From the NCBI RefSeq assembly GCF_007860095.1, contig NZ_SJPT01000004.1, positions 736,729 through 800,728 on the forward strand: a DNA stretch of 64,000 nucleotides. Reading direction: 5' to 3'. A program made the position numbers and the translations under genes. Under the pieces are notes generated by a model. The model saw only the letters and a program-made list of their open reading frames with translations. It was not told where the DNA came from and searched no databases. Every line of letters begins with the position of its first letter. The first letter of the stretch is position 1. The DNA comes from Novipirellula galeiformis (GTDB lineage: Bacteria > Planctomycetota > Planctomycetia > Pirellulales > Pirellulaceae). Of this stretch, positions 48,943 through 55,914 are shown one piece after another.

Positions 48943-49167
48943 ACGAATCTTATTTGTGTTTGAACCAAGCGTTCCTGTGTTCGGAGTTTTTGAACTCCGT
49001 GGCGTCTTCCGGACCGAAATCGATCGAACTCAAGAATCGCGAAGGCAGAAGGAGATGGAAGCAAACCCTATCCGTGACTCATGTTTTTTTCCATCGTTTT
49101 AAACCAAACCAGTTGAATCATTTCCTCCTGATAGGACTGGACAGCATCCAAGCGGCCGCCAATGAGA

Positions 49168-49690
49168 GGCCCGCAGGGACAGAGCCTTTCTTGAGCGCGG
49201 TTGGCTATCGCTCGGTCGAGATGGCGTGAAACAAAGGTGTTAAGACTCGATATCGAAAAGCAACCATCTGACGCACCTGATAACAAAATTTTGGTGGCTG
49301 GCACCAATCCCGGCACTGCTATGGCCAGGAAAACAAAACCATTCGTCGGCGCCGGTCGATTCATCTTCACCACAGGATGCGAACCGCCACAGTCGATCAC
49401 TGCGCCGCCGAAGCCATCATCGTCGGTATCGATCTCAGCGGAGTCAACACAGGCACCACGATCCAATGTCAATGAGCAAGTCGCTACAAGTCGCTCGCGT
49501 TTTCGATCATTCTCCGAGAGTCCCACGCTGGGCGTCATCCTTTGCTCCAATCTCAACACGAAGATCGCCGCCTCCTCCCACATGCTCTCGAGTGATCTAA
49601 GGCAAACAGCTTGACTCACCCGGTGGTATTAAGTCAACTCTTGCGATACCACCCGACTGAGCAAGGGTAAAAAGAATCGTTACCCACCAA
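49168..49690. repeat. Direct repeat D1, left of the TIR-like gene
   Basis: About 525 bases matching 50860-51394 at a nearly constant offset of 1,692 bases; shared blocks include GGCCCGCAGGGACAGAGC, TTCGTCGGCGCCGGTCG, CACATGCTCTCGAGTGATCT and a final GACTGAGCA-GGGTAA segment. The preceding 48943-49167 holds only the tail of a decayed frame. Confidence 0.92.
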
Positions 49691-49704
49691 AGGATTGACA
49701 TCAG

Positions 49705-50544
49705 TTGAACAAAACTTCGACGGACGACGCCACCTACATAGAGCAGCTTGAAGACTACAAGACCGCGCTTATGGCGTATAGCTTGGGTCACGATAAACTC
49801 GACGGTGGCACCTCAATTAGGACCTATATCAATCGTAATACGCCCTCTGTCCGCAAGCTCGTTTGGCGTGCTGGCTGTGGGAAAACCATAACGGTGGGCC
49901 CACCGGCAATGGTTGGAGGCCTAATCATGCGCAACGTCGACCCATTCGGCTGCATTTTTGAGGGCCCGTACGGAATGAACATGACGTCAGTGCTTTGTGA
50001 CATGATTGACGAAACCGTCGGCGTAATCCAAGCCGGCGAACTCCGGCCGGAACCAAAACCAAAACCAAAATCGAACGCAACGCTGGCATCACCCAAATCC
50101 AATCGAAAGGTGTTTGTCGTTCACGGGCATGACAACGAGACGAAGCAAACCGTTGCACGATTCCTCGAGAATCTCGGGTTAGAGGCCGTAATCCTGCATG
50201 AACGCAGTAGCGGAGGGATGACCCTGATCGAGAAATTCGAGGAACACTCGGATGTTGCATATGCGGTTGTGCTGATGACGCCCGATGATTTGGGGGCCGC
50301 AAAGGCCAAGGTAGACAAACTAAACGCTCGCGCACGGCAGAACGTCGTGTTTGAATTGGGCTATTTCATGGGTAAACTTGGACGCAAACATGTTGCGGCG
50401 ATCCTTCGTGGTGACATTGAACGACCATCGGACTATGACGGGATCGTTTACATCGCTTACGACTTCAACGATGGCTGGAAGTTACTCCTGGCGAAAGAGC
50501 TCAAGGAAGCAGGGCTTGACGTAGATCTCAACGAAGCCATGTAG
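49705..50544 (+). CDS. TIR-like (PF10137-type) nucleotide-binding/NADase-type protein
   Basis: 279 residues from a TTG that follows AAAGGATTGACATCAG; no ATG lies nearer the front. Residues ~1-110 are a small alpha/beta domain of unknown family. A Lys/Pro linker (PEPKPKPKSN) leads to a TIR-like domain at ~136-270: KVFVVHGHDNETKQTVARFL, LHERSSGGMTLIEKFEEH, VVLMTPDDLGAAK, RARQNVVFELGYFMGKLGRK and PSDYDGIVYIAYD. This is the family used as the NAD-cleaving effector in CBASS/Pycsar-type defence (Cap12, PycTIR), where the Glu of the FELGYF motif (Glu217 here) is the likely catalytic residue. No cyclase, STING-like sensor or other defence gene is adjacent, so the trigger is unknown; the N-terminal domain may be the sensor. 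It sits between 525-base direct repeats. Confidence 0.85.
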   Translation: MNKTSTDDATYIEQLEDYKTALMAYSLGHDKLDGGTSIRTYINRNTPSVRKLVWRAGCGKTITVGPPAMVGGLIMRNVDPFGCIFEGPYGMNMTSVLCDMIDETVGVIQAGELRPEPKPKPKSNATLASPKSNRKVFVVHGHDNETKQTVARFLENLGLEAVILHERSSGGMTLIEKFEEHSDVAYAVVLMTPDDLGAAKAKVDKLNARARQNVVFELGYFMGKLGRKHVAAILRGDIERPSDYDGIVYIAYDFNDGWKLLLAKELKEAGLDVDLNEAM

Positions 50545-50609
50545 GTGGGTAACCATGCCATCCACCGAAGGACGGCATCGCGCGTTTACGAATGGAAAAT
50601 CGAACCACC

Positions 50610-51394
50610 GTCCTCGGTGATGGCGACCGTTCTGCCAGCACAAATGGATTTGCAGTCACAGGGCTGCGCCCGTCTAGATGCTTTCCCTTCCCGCATATGC
50701 ATGCCAGGCCACGGTTATGTCGACGCGCGGTCGAATTAAACGCGGAGTACGCAGAGTTGCGGAGTATCGCGGAGGGTTGCGCCGGTCTTTAACTCCGCGA
50801 TTCTCCGCTCCTCCGTTTCTCCGCGTTTCAACCTGATCGCCGTTAGTCGCGTTCCAATCGGCCCGCAGGGACAGAGCTTTTCTTGAACGCGGTTGGCTAT
50901 CGCTCGGTCGAGATGGCATGAAACAAAGGTGTTAAGACTCGATATCGAAATGCAACCGCCTGACGCACCTGATGATAAAATTTTGATAAAAAAATTGGTG
51001 GCTGGCACCAATTCCGGCACCGCTATAACCATGAAAACAAAAGCATTCGTCGGCGCCGGTCGGTTCATCTTGACCAGAGGATGTGAACCGCCACAGTCGA
51101 TTACTGCGCCGCCGAAGCCATCATCGTCGGTATCGATCTCAGCGGAGTCAACGCAGACACCACGGTCCAATGTCGGTGAGCGGGTCGCGACAAGTCGCTC
51201 GCGTTCTCGATCATGCTCCGAGAGTCCCACGGTTGGGCGTCATCCTTTACTCCAATCTCAACACGGAGATCGCCTCCTCCTCCCACATGCTCTCGAGTGA
51301 TCTAAGGCAAACAACTTGACTCACCCGGTGATAACAACTCAAATCTGGCTATACCACTCGACTGAGCAGGGGTAAGAAGAATAGTTATCCAACT
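50610..51394. repeat. Long repeat A2 followed by direct repeat D2
   Basis: 50610-51015 is the second copy of the long repeat seen at 47565, including the hairpin (left arm degenerate here). 50860-51394 is the right-hand copy of D1. Together they fill the gap between the TIR-like gene and the zinc-ribbon gene; no coding frame is shared. Confidence 0.9.
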
Positions 51395-51463
51395 CAAGCA
51401 TGGCATCGAATCGTATTCGCCACACTTCACACTTCCCCTAACAACAGGAACTGGCATTCGAAC

Positions 51464-51814
51464 ATGGGCATCATCGAGAATGCACGCGACATTGCAGACC
51501 TCGTCAAAAAGTACAATGATCAGGACCTGTATGCACGTATCGTCGAGTTGAGGGAAGAGATTCTTGCCATTCGAGAGGAGAATCTTGAGTTGCGAGAAGC
51601 GGTAAGGAAGCTCACGGACTCAGTGGCCGTGAGCGCAGAAATTGAACGTCAAGGAAACTGCTACTACCGAAAAGACGACACGGATCGTCAGCATCCATTT
51701 TGCCTTACTTGCTGGGACTACGAGCGTAAACTCGTTGGCTTAATCTTAGCGCCTCGGTACGGTGGTGGGAGATCAATAAAATGTGGGGTTTGTGAGTGCA
51801 GGGCCAAGAGCTAG
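51464..51814 (+). CDS. Small coiled-coil/zinc-ribbon protein
   Basis: 116 residues from an ATG, preceded by AACAGGAAC. Residues ~10-60 are a charged helix likely to form a coiled coil (ARDIADLVKKYNDQDLYARI, then ELREEILAIREENLELREAV). Residues ~75-115 hold two Cys pairs: CYYRKDDTDRQHPFCLTCWD and KCGVCECRA, the pattern of a zinc ribbon. I recall similar short proteins in phages and in scattered mobile or accessory regions of many bacteria, where their function is not known. It stands alone between repeats. The composition and the intact motif favour a real gene. Confidence 0.8.
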   Translation: MGIIENARDIADLVKKYNDQDLYARIVELREEILAIREENLELREAVRKLTDSVAVSAEIERQGNCYYRKDDTDRQHPFCLTCWDYERKLVGLILAPRYGGGRSIKCGVCECRAKS

Positions 51815-51830
51815 CAGCGGAGAGCGGTGG

Positions 51831-51925
51831 AGTGCACCGGAGCAGGTGTGCCCCCGCTCCGGTGGTTGCCTTCGGCATTTTGCCACCTCCGCTCCGCCAC
51901 CCCTGCCCGGTGATGCCGGGTGTTA
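51831..51925. repeat. Short intergenic repeat S1
   Basis: CACCGGAGC and GCTCCGGTG (9-base inverted pair) followed by GGTTGCCTTCGGCATTTTGCC and a GGTGATGCCGGG tail. The same block recurs at 52482-52575, each directly after one small gene and before the next. Confidence 0.85.
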
Positions 51926-51983
51926 TCCGGCTTAAGTGCATCCAACTTCGCTTCGCTCTTACTCGCAAGCAAGGAGCTTCAAC

Positions 51984-52424
51984 ATGGGACTGCTGGACAG
52001 AGCAAAGGCTGCTGCTCAAAGAGCTGCCGACAAGTCTACATCACTCGCGTCAAATACCTTTGACGGTTTGTGGACAACACATGGCGACAAAGTTTGCGAA
52101 ATGATTCACTCGCACGCATCGCAAGTTGCAACGCAGGGCGGGGCGATCATATCGAACGATGAAAGCTACCGACTGAAAGTCATAGATCCGGCTTGGGAAA
52201 TGCTGCCAATGCCTGTGCGTTTACTCGGGCGTGAACGTCTAAAATGGGACGCTCTTTTTATCTCGGCTAGGGGGCAAATCTTTGTCATCGACGGAGAGTC
52301 TGTCTTAGTGCATCCGGATGCCAAGCAGCGTATCGACAAGCTCTTGTCGAAAGTGTCGCGATCGGACAGAACAAACCCAACTCCAGGCGTTGCCACTATT
52401 GAAAGTGACGTGCGTCCGTCGTGA
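51984..52424 (+). CDS. Orphan small protein, possible PH-like fold
   Basis: 146 residues from the ATG at 51984, which has AAGGAG at the right distance. An amphipathic N-terminal helix (LLDRAKAAAQRAADKSTSLA) is followed by a compact middle that looks beta-rich (YRLKVIDPAWEMLPMPVRLL, LKWDALFISARGQIFVIDGE) and a C-terminal helix (AKQRIDKLLSKVSRSD). No signal peptide or membrane segment. I do not recognise the family. Position between S1 and S2 repeats is like that of its neighbours. Confidence 0.65.
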   Translation: MGLLDRAKAAAQRAADKSTSLASNTFDGLWTTHGDKVCEMIHSHASQVATQGGAIISNDESYRLKVIDPAWEMLPMPVRLLGRERLKWDALFISARGQIFVIDGESVLVHPDAKQRIDKLLSKVSRSDRTNPTPGVATIESDVRPS

Positions 52425-52481
52425 CTGATCTCCGCGTACGTTGCGGCCTACCTTGCAAGCCATTTTTGCGGGAAATAAGTG

Positions 52482-52575
52482 TATGCACCGGAGCGAGTGT
52501 GTCTCCGCTCCGGTGGTTGCCTTCGGCATTTTACCACCTCCGCTACGCCACCCCCGCCTGGTGATGCCGAGCGTT
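52482..52575. repeat. Short intergenic repeat S2
   Basis: Second copy of S1: same CACCGGAGC/GCTCCGGTG inverted pair and GGTGGTTGCCTTCGGCATTT block with a few substitutions. Confidence 0.85.
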
Positions 52576-52664
52576 CGTCAACTCAATCGCGATCGAACTT
52601 GACGCCAGTTACATGGAACCCTATTGAGTATTGTGGTTACAAGAATCGTTCACGGAGAGAACAC

Positions 52665-52922
52665 ATGAAACTGACTGTACTTTGCTCGTTACTTGGACTC
52701 TCCGCGTTGGCCAATGCGGGTGAATCAGTCAGTCGAACGACAACGCAGCCTAATGTGTCGCCACTATTCGATCGATGCGTGGAAATTGCCAATCAGCCGC
52801 TTTTTGATTTCCCCATCTCACGTGAAGTGGGTGTGTCAATAAACTATGGATGGGTGCCGCCCAAACCGACGGATACTCGGGTTTACAGCTTCCTGATCGC
52901 CATGGAAGCGGGGCATCGGTAA
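52665..52922 (+). CDS. Small secreted protein, orphan
   Basis: 85 residues. The ATG at 52665 follows CGGAGAGAACAC, a good ribosome-binding site. A signal peptide is clear (KLTVLCSLLGLSALANA, cleavage after ANA). The mature part (about 67 residues) has one Cys, RCVEIANQPLFDFPISREVG and a Pro-rich WVPPKPTDTR; no domain is recognised. The gene could be truncated at its 3' end by the adjoining long repeat, since nothing conserved marks its C-terminus. Small, but the start signal and signal peptide support it. Confidence 0.6.
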   Translation: MKLTVLCSLLGLSALANAGESVSRTTTQPNVSPLFDRCVEIANQPLFDFPISREVGVSINYGWVPPKPTDTRVYSFLIAMEAGHR

Positions 52923-53014
52923 CCGCAACTCCGCATCGCAAGCAGTCGCGACCAACTGTAATCGTGTTGTGTTCCAATATTATGGCTCTGCTCGTGTGCG
53001 GACCTAAATAGTGC

Positions 53015-53395
53015 ACCGCAGCGGCGAAGTGGGTTTTTTTGAAATGGTCAATTCCTCGTCGCCGCGGGGTGATTGCCAGCGTTCTGCCAGCACAAATGGA
53101 TTTGCAGTCACAGGGCTGCGCCCGTCTAGATGCTTTCCCTCCCCGCGTATGCATGCCAGGCCACGGTTATGTCGACGTGCGGTCGAATTAAACGCGGGGT
53201 ACGCAGAGGAGCGGAGAATCGCGGAGGGTTGCGTCGGTCTTTGACTCCGTGATTCTCCGCTCCTCCGTTGCTCCGTTTCTCCGCGTTTCAACCTGATCGC
53301 CGTTAGTCGCGTTCCAATCGGCCCGCAGGGCCTGAGCATTTTTGGAACGCGGTTGACTTTCGCTCGGTCGAGATGGCGTGCAGGAGGCTTCGTTG
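53015..53395. repeat. Long intergenic repeat, copy A3
   Basis: Third copy of the repeat at 47565, with the same GGATTTGCAGTCACAGGGCT block and an intact hairpin GCGGAGAATCGCGGAG / CTCCGTGATTCTCCGC. It ends near the GGCATGC-like block and is followed by 250 bases of unrelated gene-free sequence up to the tRNA terminator. Confidence 0.9.
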
Positions 53396-53608
53396 AGCTA
53401 GGCCTTGTCGCGACGCTGGCTCATAGTCGTGTCTGCTACGGATCTCAAGGGGCACGACGCGATAAGGACTACATGCGGAGATGCACGGACCGTAAACGAA
53501 TGGGGCCGATTTTTGACAGACCGTTGACTCCTTAGAATAGCCAACAGAGGGGGGGAGTCCAAGGCCCGAGAAATCACCTCGAACCGTCAGTAGTTGCCGA
53601 AAAGGCAC

Positions 53609-53652
53609 GAAAAAACCCGCACCGGACGCTTGCTAATGGCGTCCAACGCGGG
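53609..53652 (-). terminator. Rho-independent terminator of tRNA-Arg
   Basis: Read on the minus strand, ACCCGCGTTGGACGC pairs with GCGTCCGGTGCGGGT around a short loop and is followed by a run of T (complement of 53610-53615), directly after the tRNA 3' end. Confidence 0.85.
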
Positions 53653-53658
53653 TCAAAG

Positions 53659-53732
53659 TACACCCGGAGGGATTCGAACCCCCAACCCTCGGTTCCGAAG
53701 ACCGATGCTCTATCCAGTTGAGCTACGGGTGC
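53659..53732 (-). tRNA. tRNA-Arg (anticodon TCG)
   Basis: Minus-strand 74-base cloverleaf: acceptor GCACCCG with CGGGTGT, D stem GCTC...GAGC, anticodon stem TCGGT/ACCGA around loop CTTCGGA (anticodon TCG, reads CGA), and T arm GGGGGTTCGAATCCCTC. Discriminator A; CCA is not encoded. Its 3' end faces the repeat-rich accessory region to the left, and tRNA 3' ends are common integration sites; no second copy of the tRNA end was found in the window. Confidence 0.97.
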
Positions 53733-53920
53733 GTGATGCTCAGAGTGTAGCTTCCCTGGCCTCTTCGTCCAAGTATCCTCCGGCAGGTTTTTTTCGGGTT
53801 GCCTATCTTACCATGACCCTGCCACTCGCTTGATGGTTCACTTTCACATCATTTCGATTAGTTCAAGACCCGTTTTGATGGTGTTCATCAGCGGTGACAA
53901 GAAATAAGCCAGCGAACGGA

Positions 53921-54352
53921 ATGACGATTCGTCTGTTTCCTGCGATCGCGGTGCTGATTTTGGCATTTTGCCAATCGGGCTTGGGCAACACGTCACGGGG
54001 GATAACGCAGGGGCCGCTTGGCCTGAGTTCCGCGGGGGACTGGGGGGATGGTCGCGCCGACGCTGCGGATTTGCCCGTGGCGATCGATTCGTCGGTCGTC
54101 CAGTGGCAGACGCCGATGCATGGCAAAGCGTGGTCCTCGCCGGTCGTTTGGGGAGACCCGATCTGGTTGACCGCGGCGACCGCGGATGGAAAACAATTGT
54201 CCGTGGTTTGCGTGGACCGGTTGAGCGGCACGGTGCTGTACGATCGCGTCGTGATCGAAAATGAATCGCCCCACGATTGCGATCCGGCCAATAGCTACGC
54301 GAGTTCCACGCCGGCGTTGGTCGGCGCTCGACAGCATTGCAAACGTCGTTGA
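53921..54352 (+). pseudogene. Truncated PQQ-like beta-propeller protein
   Basis: 143 codons from the ATG at 53921. A signal peptide (IRLFPAIAVLILAFCQSGLG) is followed by the first blades of a PQQ-like propeller: VQWQTPMHGKAWSSPVVWGD, a variable WLTAATADGKQLSV strand, then DRLSGTVLYDRVVI and SYASSTPALVG. Full-length relatives in planctomycetes have about 400 residues and go on through further blades. Here the frame turns unlike the family after ALVGARQ and stops within a few codons, with no continuation visible in other frames nearby. I call it a truncated remnant; a short secreted product cannot be excluded. It lies beside the tRNA, at a likely rearrangement edge. Confidence 0.7.
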
Positions 54353-54457
54353 TCGCTCCGCGATCAAAACGCATCTCCGCGATGAAGACGTAGCTCCGTG
54401 AAGCGAACAGCAACACAAATTGCTGGCCCGCTGCTCACCGCGATCGCCGACCGCCCC

Positions 54458-55102
54458 TCAACGTGAGCGTTTGCGAAGGTTTCGTTCAAAACGAATACGG
54501 CAACCGATCGGAACGGTCTCGCGGAGTGACGGTGTGTTACCCGCTAACACCGCTTCGAGGGCGCCAGCCACATAGGGTTTGGTGACGTTTTTTCCATCGG
54601 GGCTGTCATCGAACGATCCCATGTAAGCGATCTTGCGATCGTTGCCGAGGACAAAAAATTCGGGGGTGTATTTGGCGCCAAAGTCCTTGGCGGTCTGTTG
54701 GGATTTGTCAAACAGATACAAAAACTTGAACTTCTTCTCGGCCGCTTTCTGTTTCATTGCGGGCATCAAGTCAGCTTCGACCTTGTTCACATTGATGGCA
54801 ACGACGGCCACGTTCTGAGCTGCGAATTGTTGTTGCAACGCGATCAGTCGATCTTCCACGTCGACGGCGTAAGGACAACTGTTGCAAGTGAAGGCGACAA
54901 CGATCGCGTCGTATGCCTTCAGATCGGAGAGTGAATGAAGTTGATCATCTGTCCCTGGCAGGTTCTTCCAGACCGGGGCGTCATCGCCGATGTTGAGCGT
55001 GGTGTTGAACTCGCCCGCGTGCGTTTGTGCTGCAAAGCAAGTCAATGCCGCCAGGATCAAGGTCCACACGGTGATGGTCGCGGGACAGGGTTTGTGTGAC
55101 AT
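54458..55102 (-). CDS. Secreted thioredoxin-like redoxin
   Basis: 214 residues with a signal peptide (ITVWTLILAALTCFAAQTHA). Typical AhpC/TSA-redoxin features: LNIGDDAPVW opening, SLSDLKAYDAIVVAFTCNSC with the CxxC pair Cys73/Cys76 followed by Pro, VVAINVNKVEADLMPAMKQK helix region and a cis-Pro-like KYTPEFFVLGNDRKIAYMGS. In planctomycetes such proteins are exported and reduce or exchange disulfides, or act as peroxiredoxins; the substrate is unknown. It is read in the same direction as the small 55118 gene upstream with a 15-base gap, so the two may be one operon. Confidence 0.9.
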   Translation of the reverse strand: MSHKPCPATITVWTLILAALTCFAAQTHAGEFNTTLNIGDDAPVWKNLPGTDDQLHSLSDLKAYDAIVVAFTCNSCPYAVDVEDRLIALQQQFAAQNVAVVAINVNKVEADLMPAMKQKAAEKKFKFLYLFDKSQQTAKDFGAKYTPEFFVLGNDRKIAYMGSFDDSPDGKNVTKPYVAGALEAVLAGNTPSLRETVPIGCRIRFERNLRKRSR

Positions 55103-55117
55103 TTTAGGTGCCGCTGT

Positions 55118-55468
55118 CTAAAGATGGACGGGTAGAAAACGTTTTTGTTCCTCAGGATCGATCTCCAGGATAGGGTCGAGCCATGGGATCGGCTCGCCAG
55201 CGGCGAGACAGTCGCTGACCCGCTTTTTGAACAGCGGTACAATTCGCTGTAGCACTTCGCGTTCCGTGCTCGCGATGAGCTCCATGTCCGCAAGATTGGC
55301 GACGCGTCCTCGCTTGCGACCCTCGGGTAATGTTGAGAGATAGACGACACAACCAAAGCTAGGCACGTCGGCCGGAGCGGCGGTGGGCAGGGAGGGCGGT
55401 GATTGGGGGGAATCCGAATTCATTGTGTCCGAGTCGATTGGGTTGCTGCGGTTTCGCTGGTGGGCCAC
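55118..55468 (-). CDS. Small conserved-looking hypothetical protein
   Basis: 116 residues from a GTG at 55468; ATG 55423 (101 residues) is an equal choice. The first ~35 residues are Ser/Pro-rich and disordered. The rest has a compact mixed fold (GCVVYLSTLPEGRKRGRVAN, REVLQRIVPLFKKRVSDCLA, IPWLDPILEIDPEEQKRFLP) and looks cytoplasmic. No motif that I recognise. It is 15 bases upstream of the redoxin gene on the same strand. Confidence 0.65.
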   Translation of the reverse strand: MAHQRNRSNPIDSDTMNSDSPQSPPSLPTAAPADVPSFGCVVYLSTLPEGRKRGRVANLADMELIASTEREVLQRIVPLFKKRVSDCLAAGEPIPWLDPILEIDPEEQKRFLPVHL

Positions 55469-55540
55469 TTAGGGAGGTGCGCGGGGGATGTCGAATAGGC
55501 ACTTTACCTCGCTCTGAGGCACAACGATGCGCGGTGTCCG

Positions 55541-55589
55541 CCCAGTGATGTGCCGGCCAGTGATGTGCCGCCCAGTGATGTGCCGCCCA
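55541..55589. repeat. Short tandem repeat, 15-bp units
   Basis: Three copies of CCCAGTGATGTGCCG with a trailing partial unit, in the gene-free gap 55469-55914. A minus-strand frame across it would encode a trivial repeat and is not considered a gene. Confidence 0.85.
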
Positions 55590-55663
55590 GCTAAGTCCGA
55601 TAGTCTAACATGCTCCGCCCGTTTGGCGTGCCCTGAACGCACGTTTTGAAGTTGCGTGTTTTT

Positions 55664-55690
55664 CATAACCCGACGCGTCAGCGAGGGAAT
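55664..55690. repeat. Palindromic repeat, CATAACCCG family (copy 2, half)
   Basis: CATAACCCGACGCGTCAGCG with GAGGGA matches the left arm at 16662 and 58243; the flank TTTTGAAGTTGCG is also shared with 58227-58239. The opposite arm is decayed. The downstream phrase GATTTGCTAGGTAAAACGGC is shared with 61530-61553. Confidence 0.8.
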
Positions 55691-55914
55691 ATCACCCTTG
55701 ATTCGGTCTCTTGCGAACGCTTCGGGGGGTGATTTGCTAGGTAAAACGGCAATAACGCAACTTTGAAACGCGCACGTAAGATCACGAAAACGATTGTCAG
55801 AAATGTCGTTGGATCATTCGTGCCGAGAGGGATTGATGTTTACAATCCATGCTCAAGACGTGAGCTGTCGTCCGAATTCATTGGGATCCGAGTAACGCAA
55901 AGCGAAGGCAATCG

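Noticed and set aside
47565-53395. CRISPR array
   Set aside because: Repeats are few, long (hundreds of bases), contain hairpins and are separated by genes, not by uniform spacers; no cas genes are present.
47018-53395. Classical integron with attC sites
   Set aside because: The gene-repeat layout is suggestive, but no GTTRRRY/RYYYAAC core pairs at expected positions and no integron integrase were seen; kept only as a cassette-like island.
53659-53732. Duplicated tRNA end marking an integrated element
   Set aside because: No second copy of the tRNA 3' sequence was noticed elsewhere in the window and no tyrosine integrase gene is present.
55469-55666. A 65-residue minus-strand frame with RHITG repeats
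   Set aside because: It spans a 15-bp non-coding tandem repeat and part of a palindrome family; no start signal.
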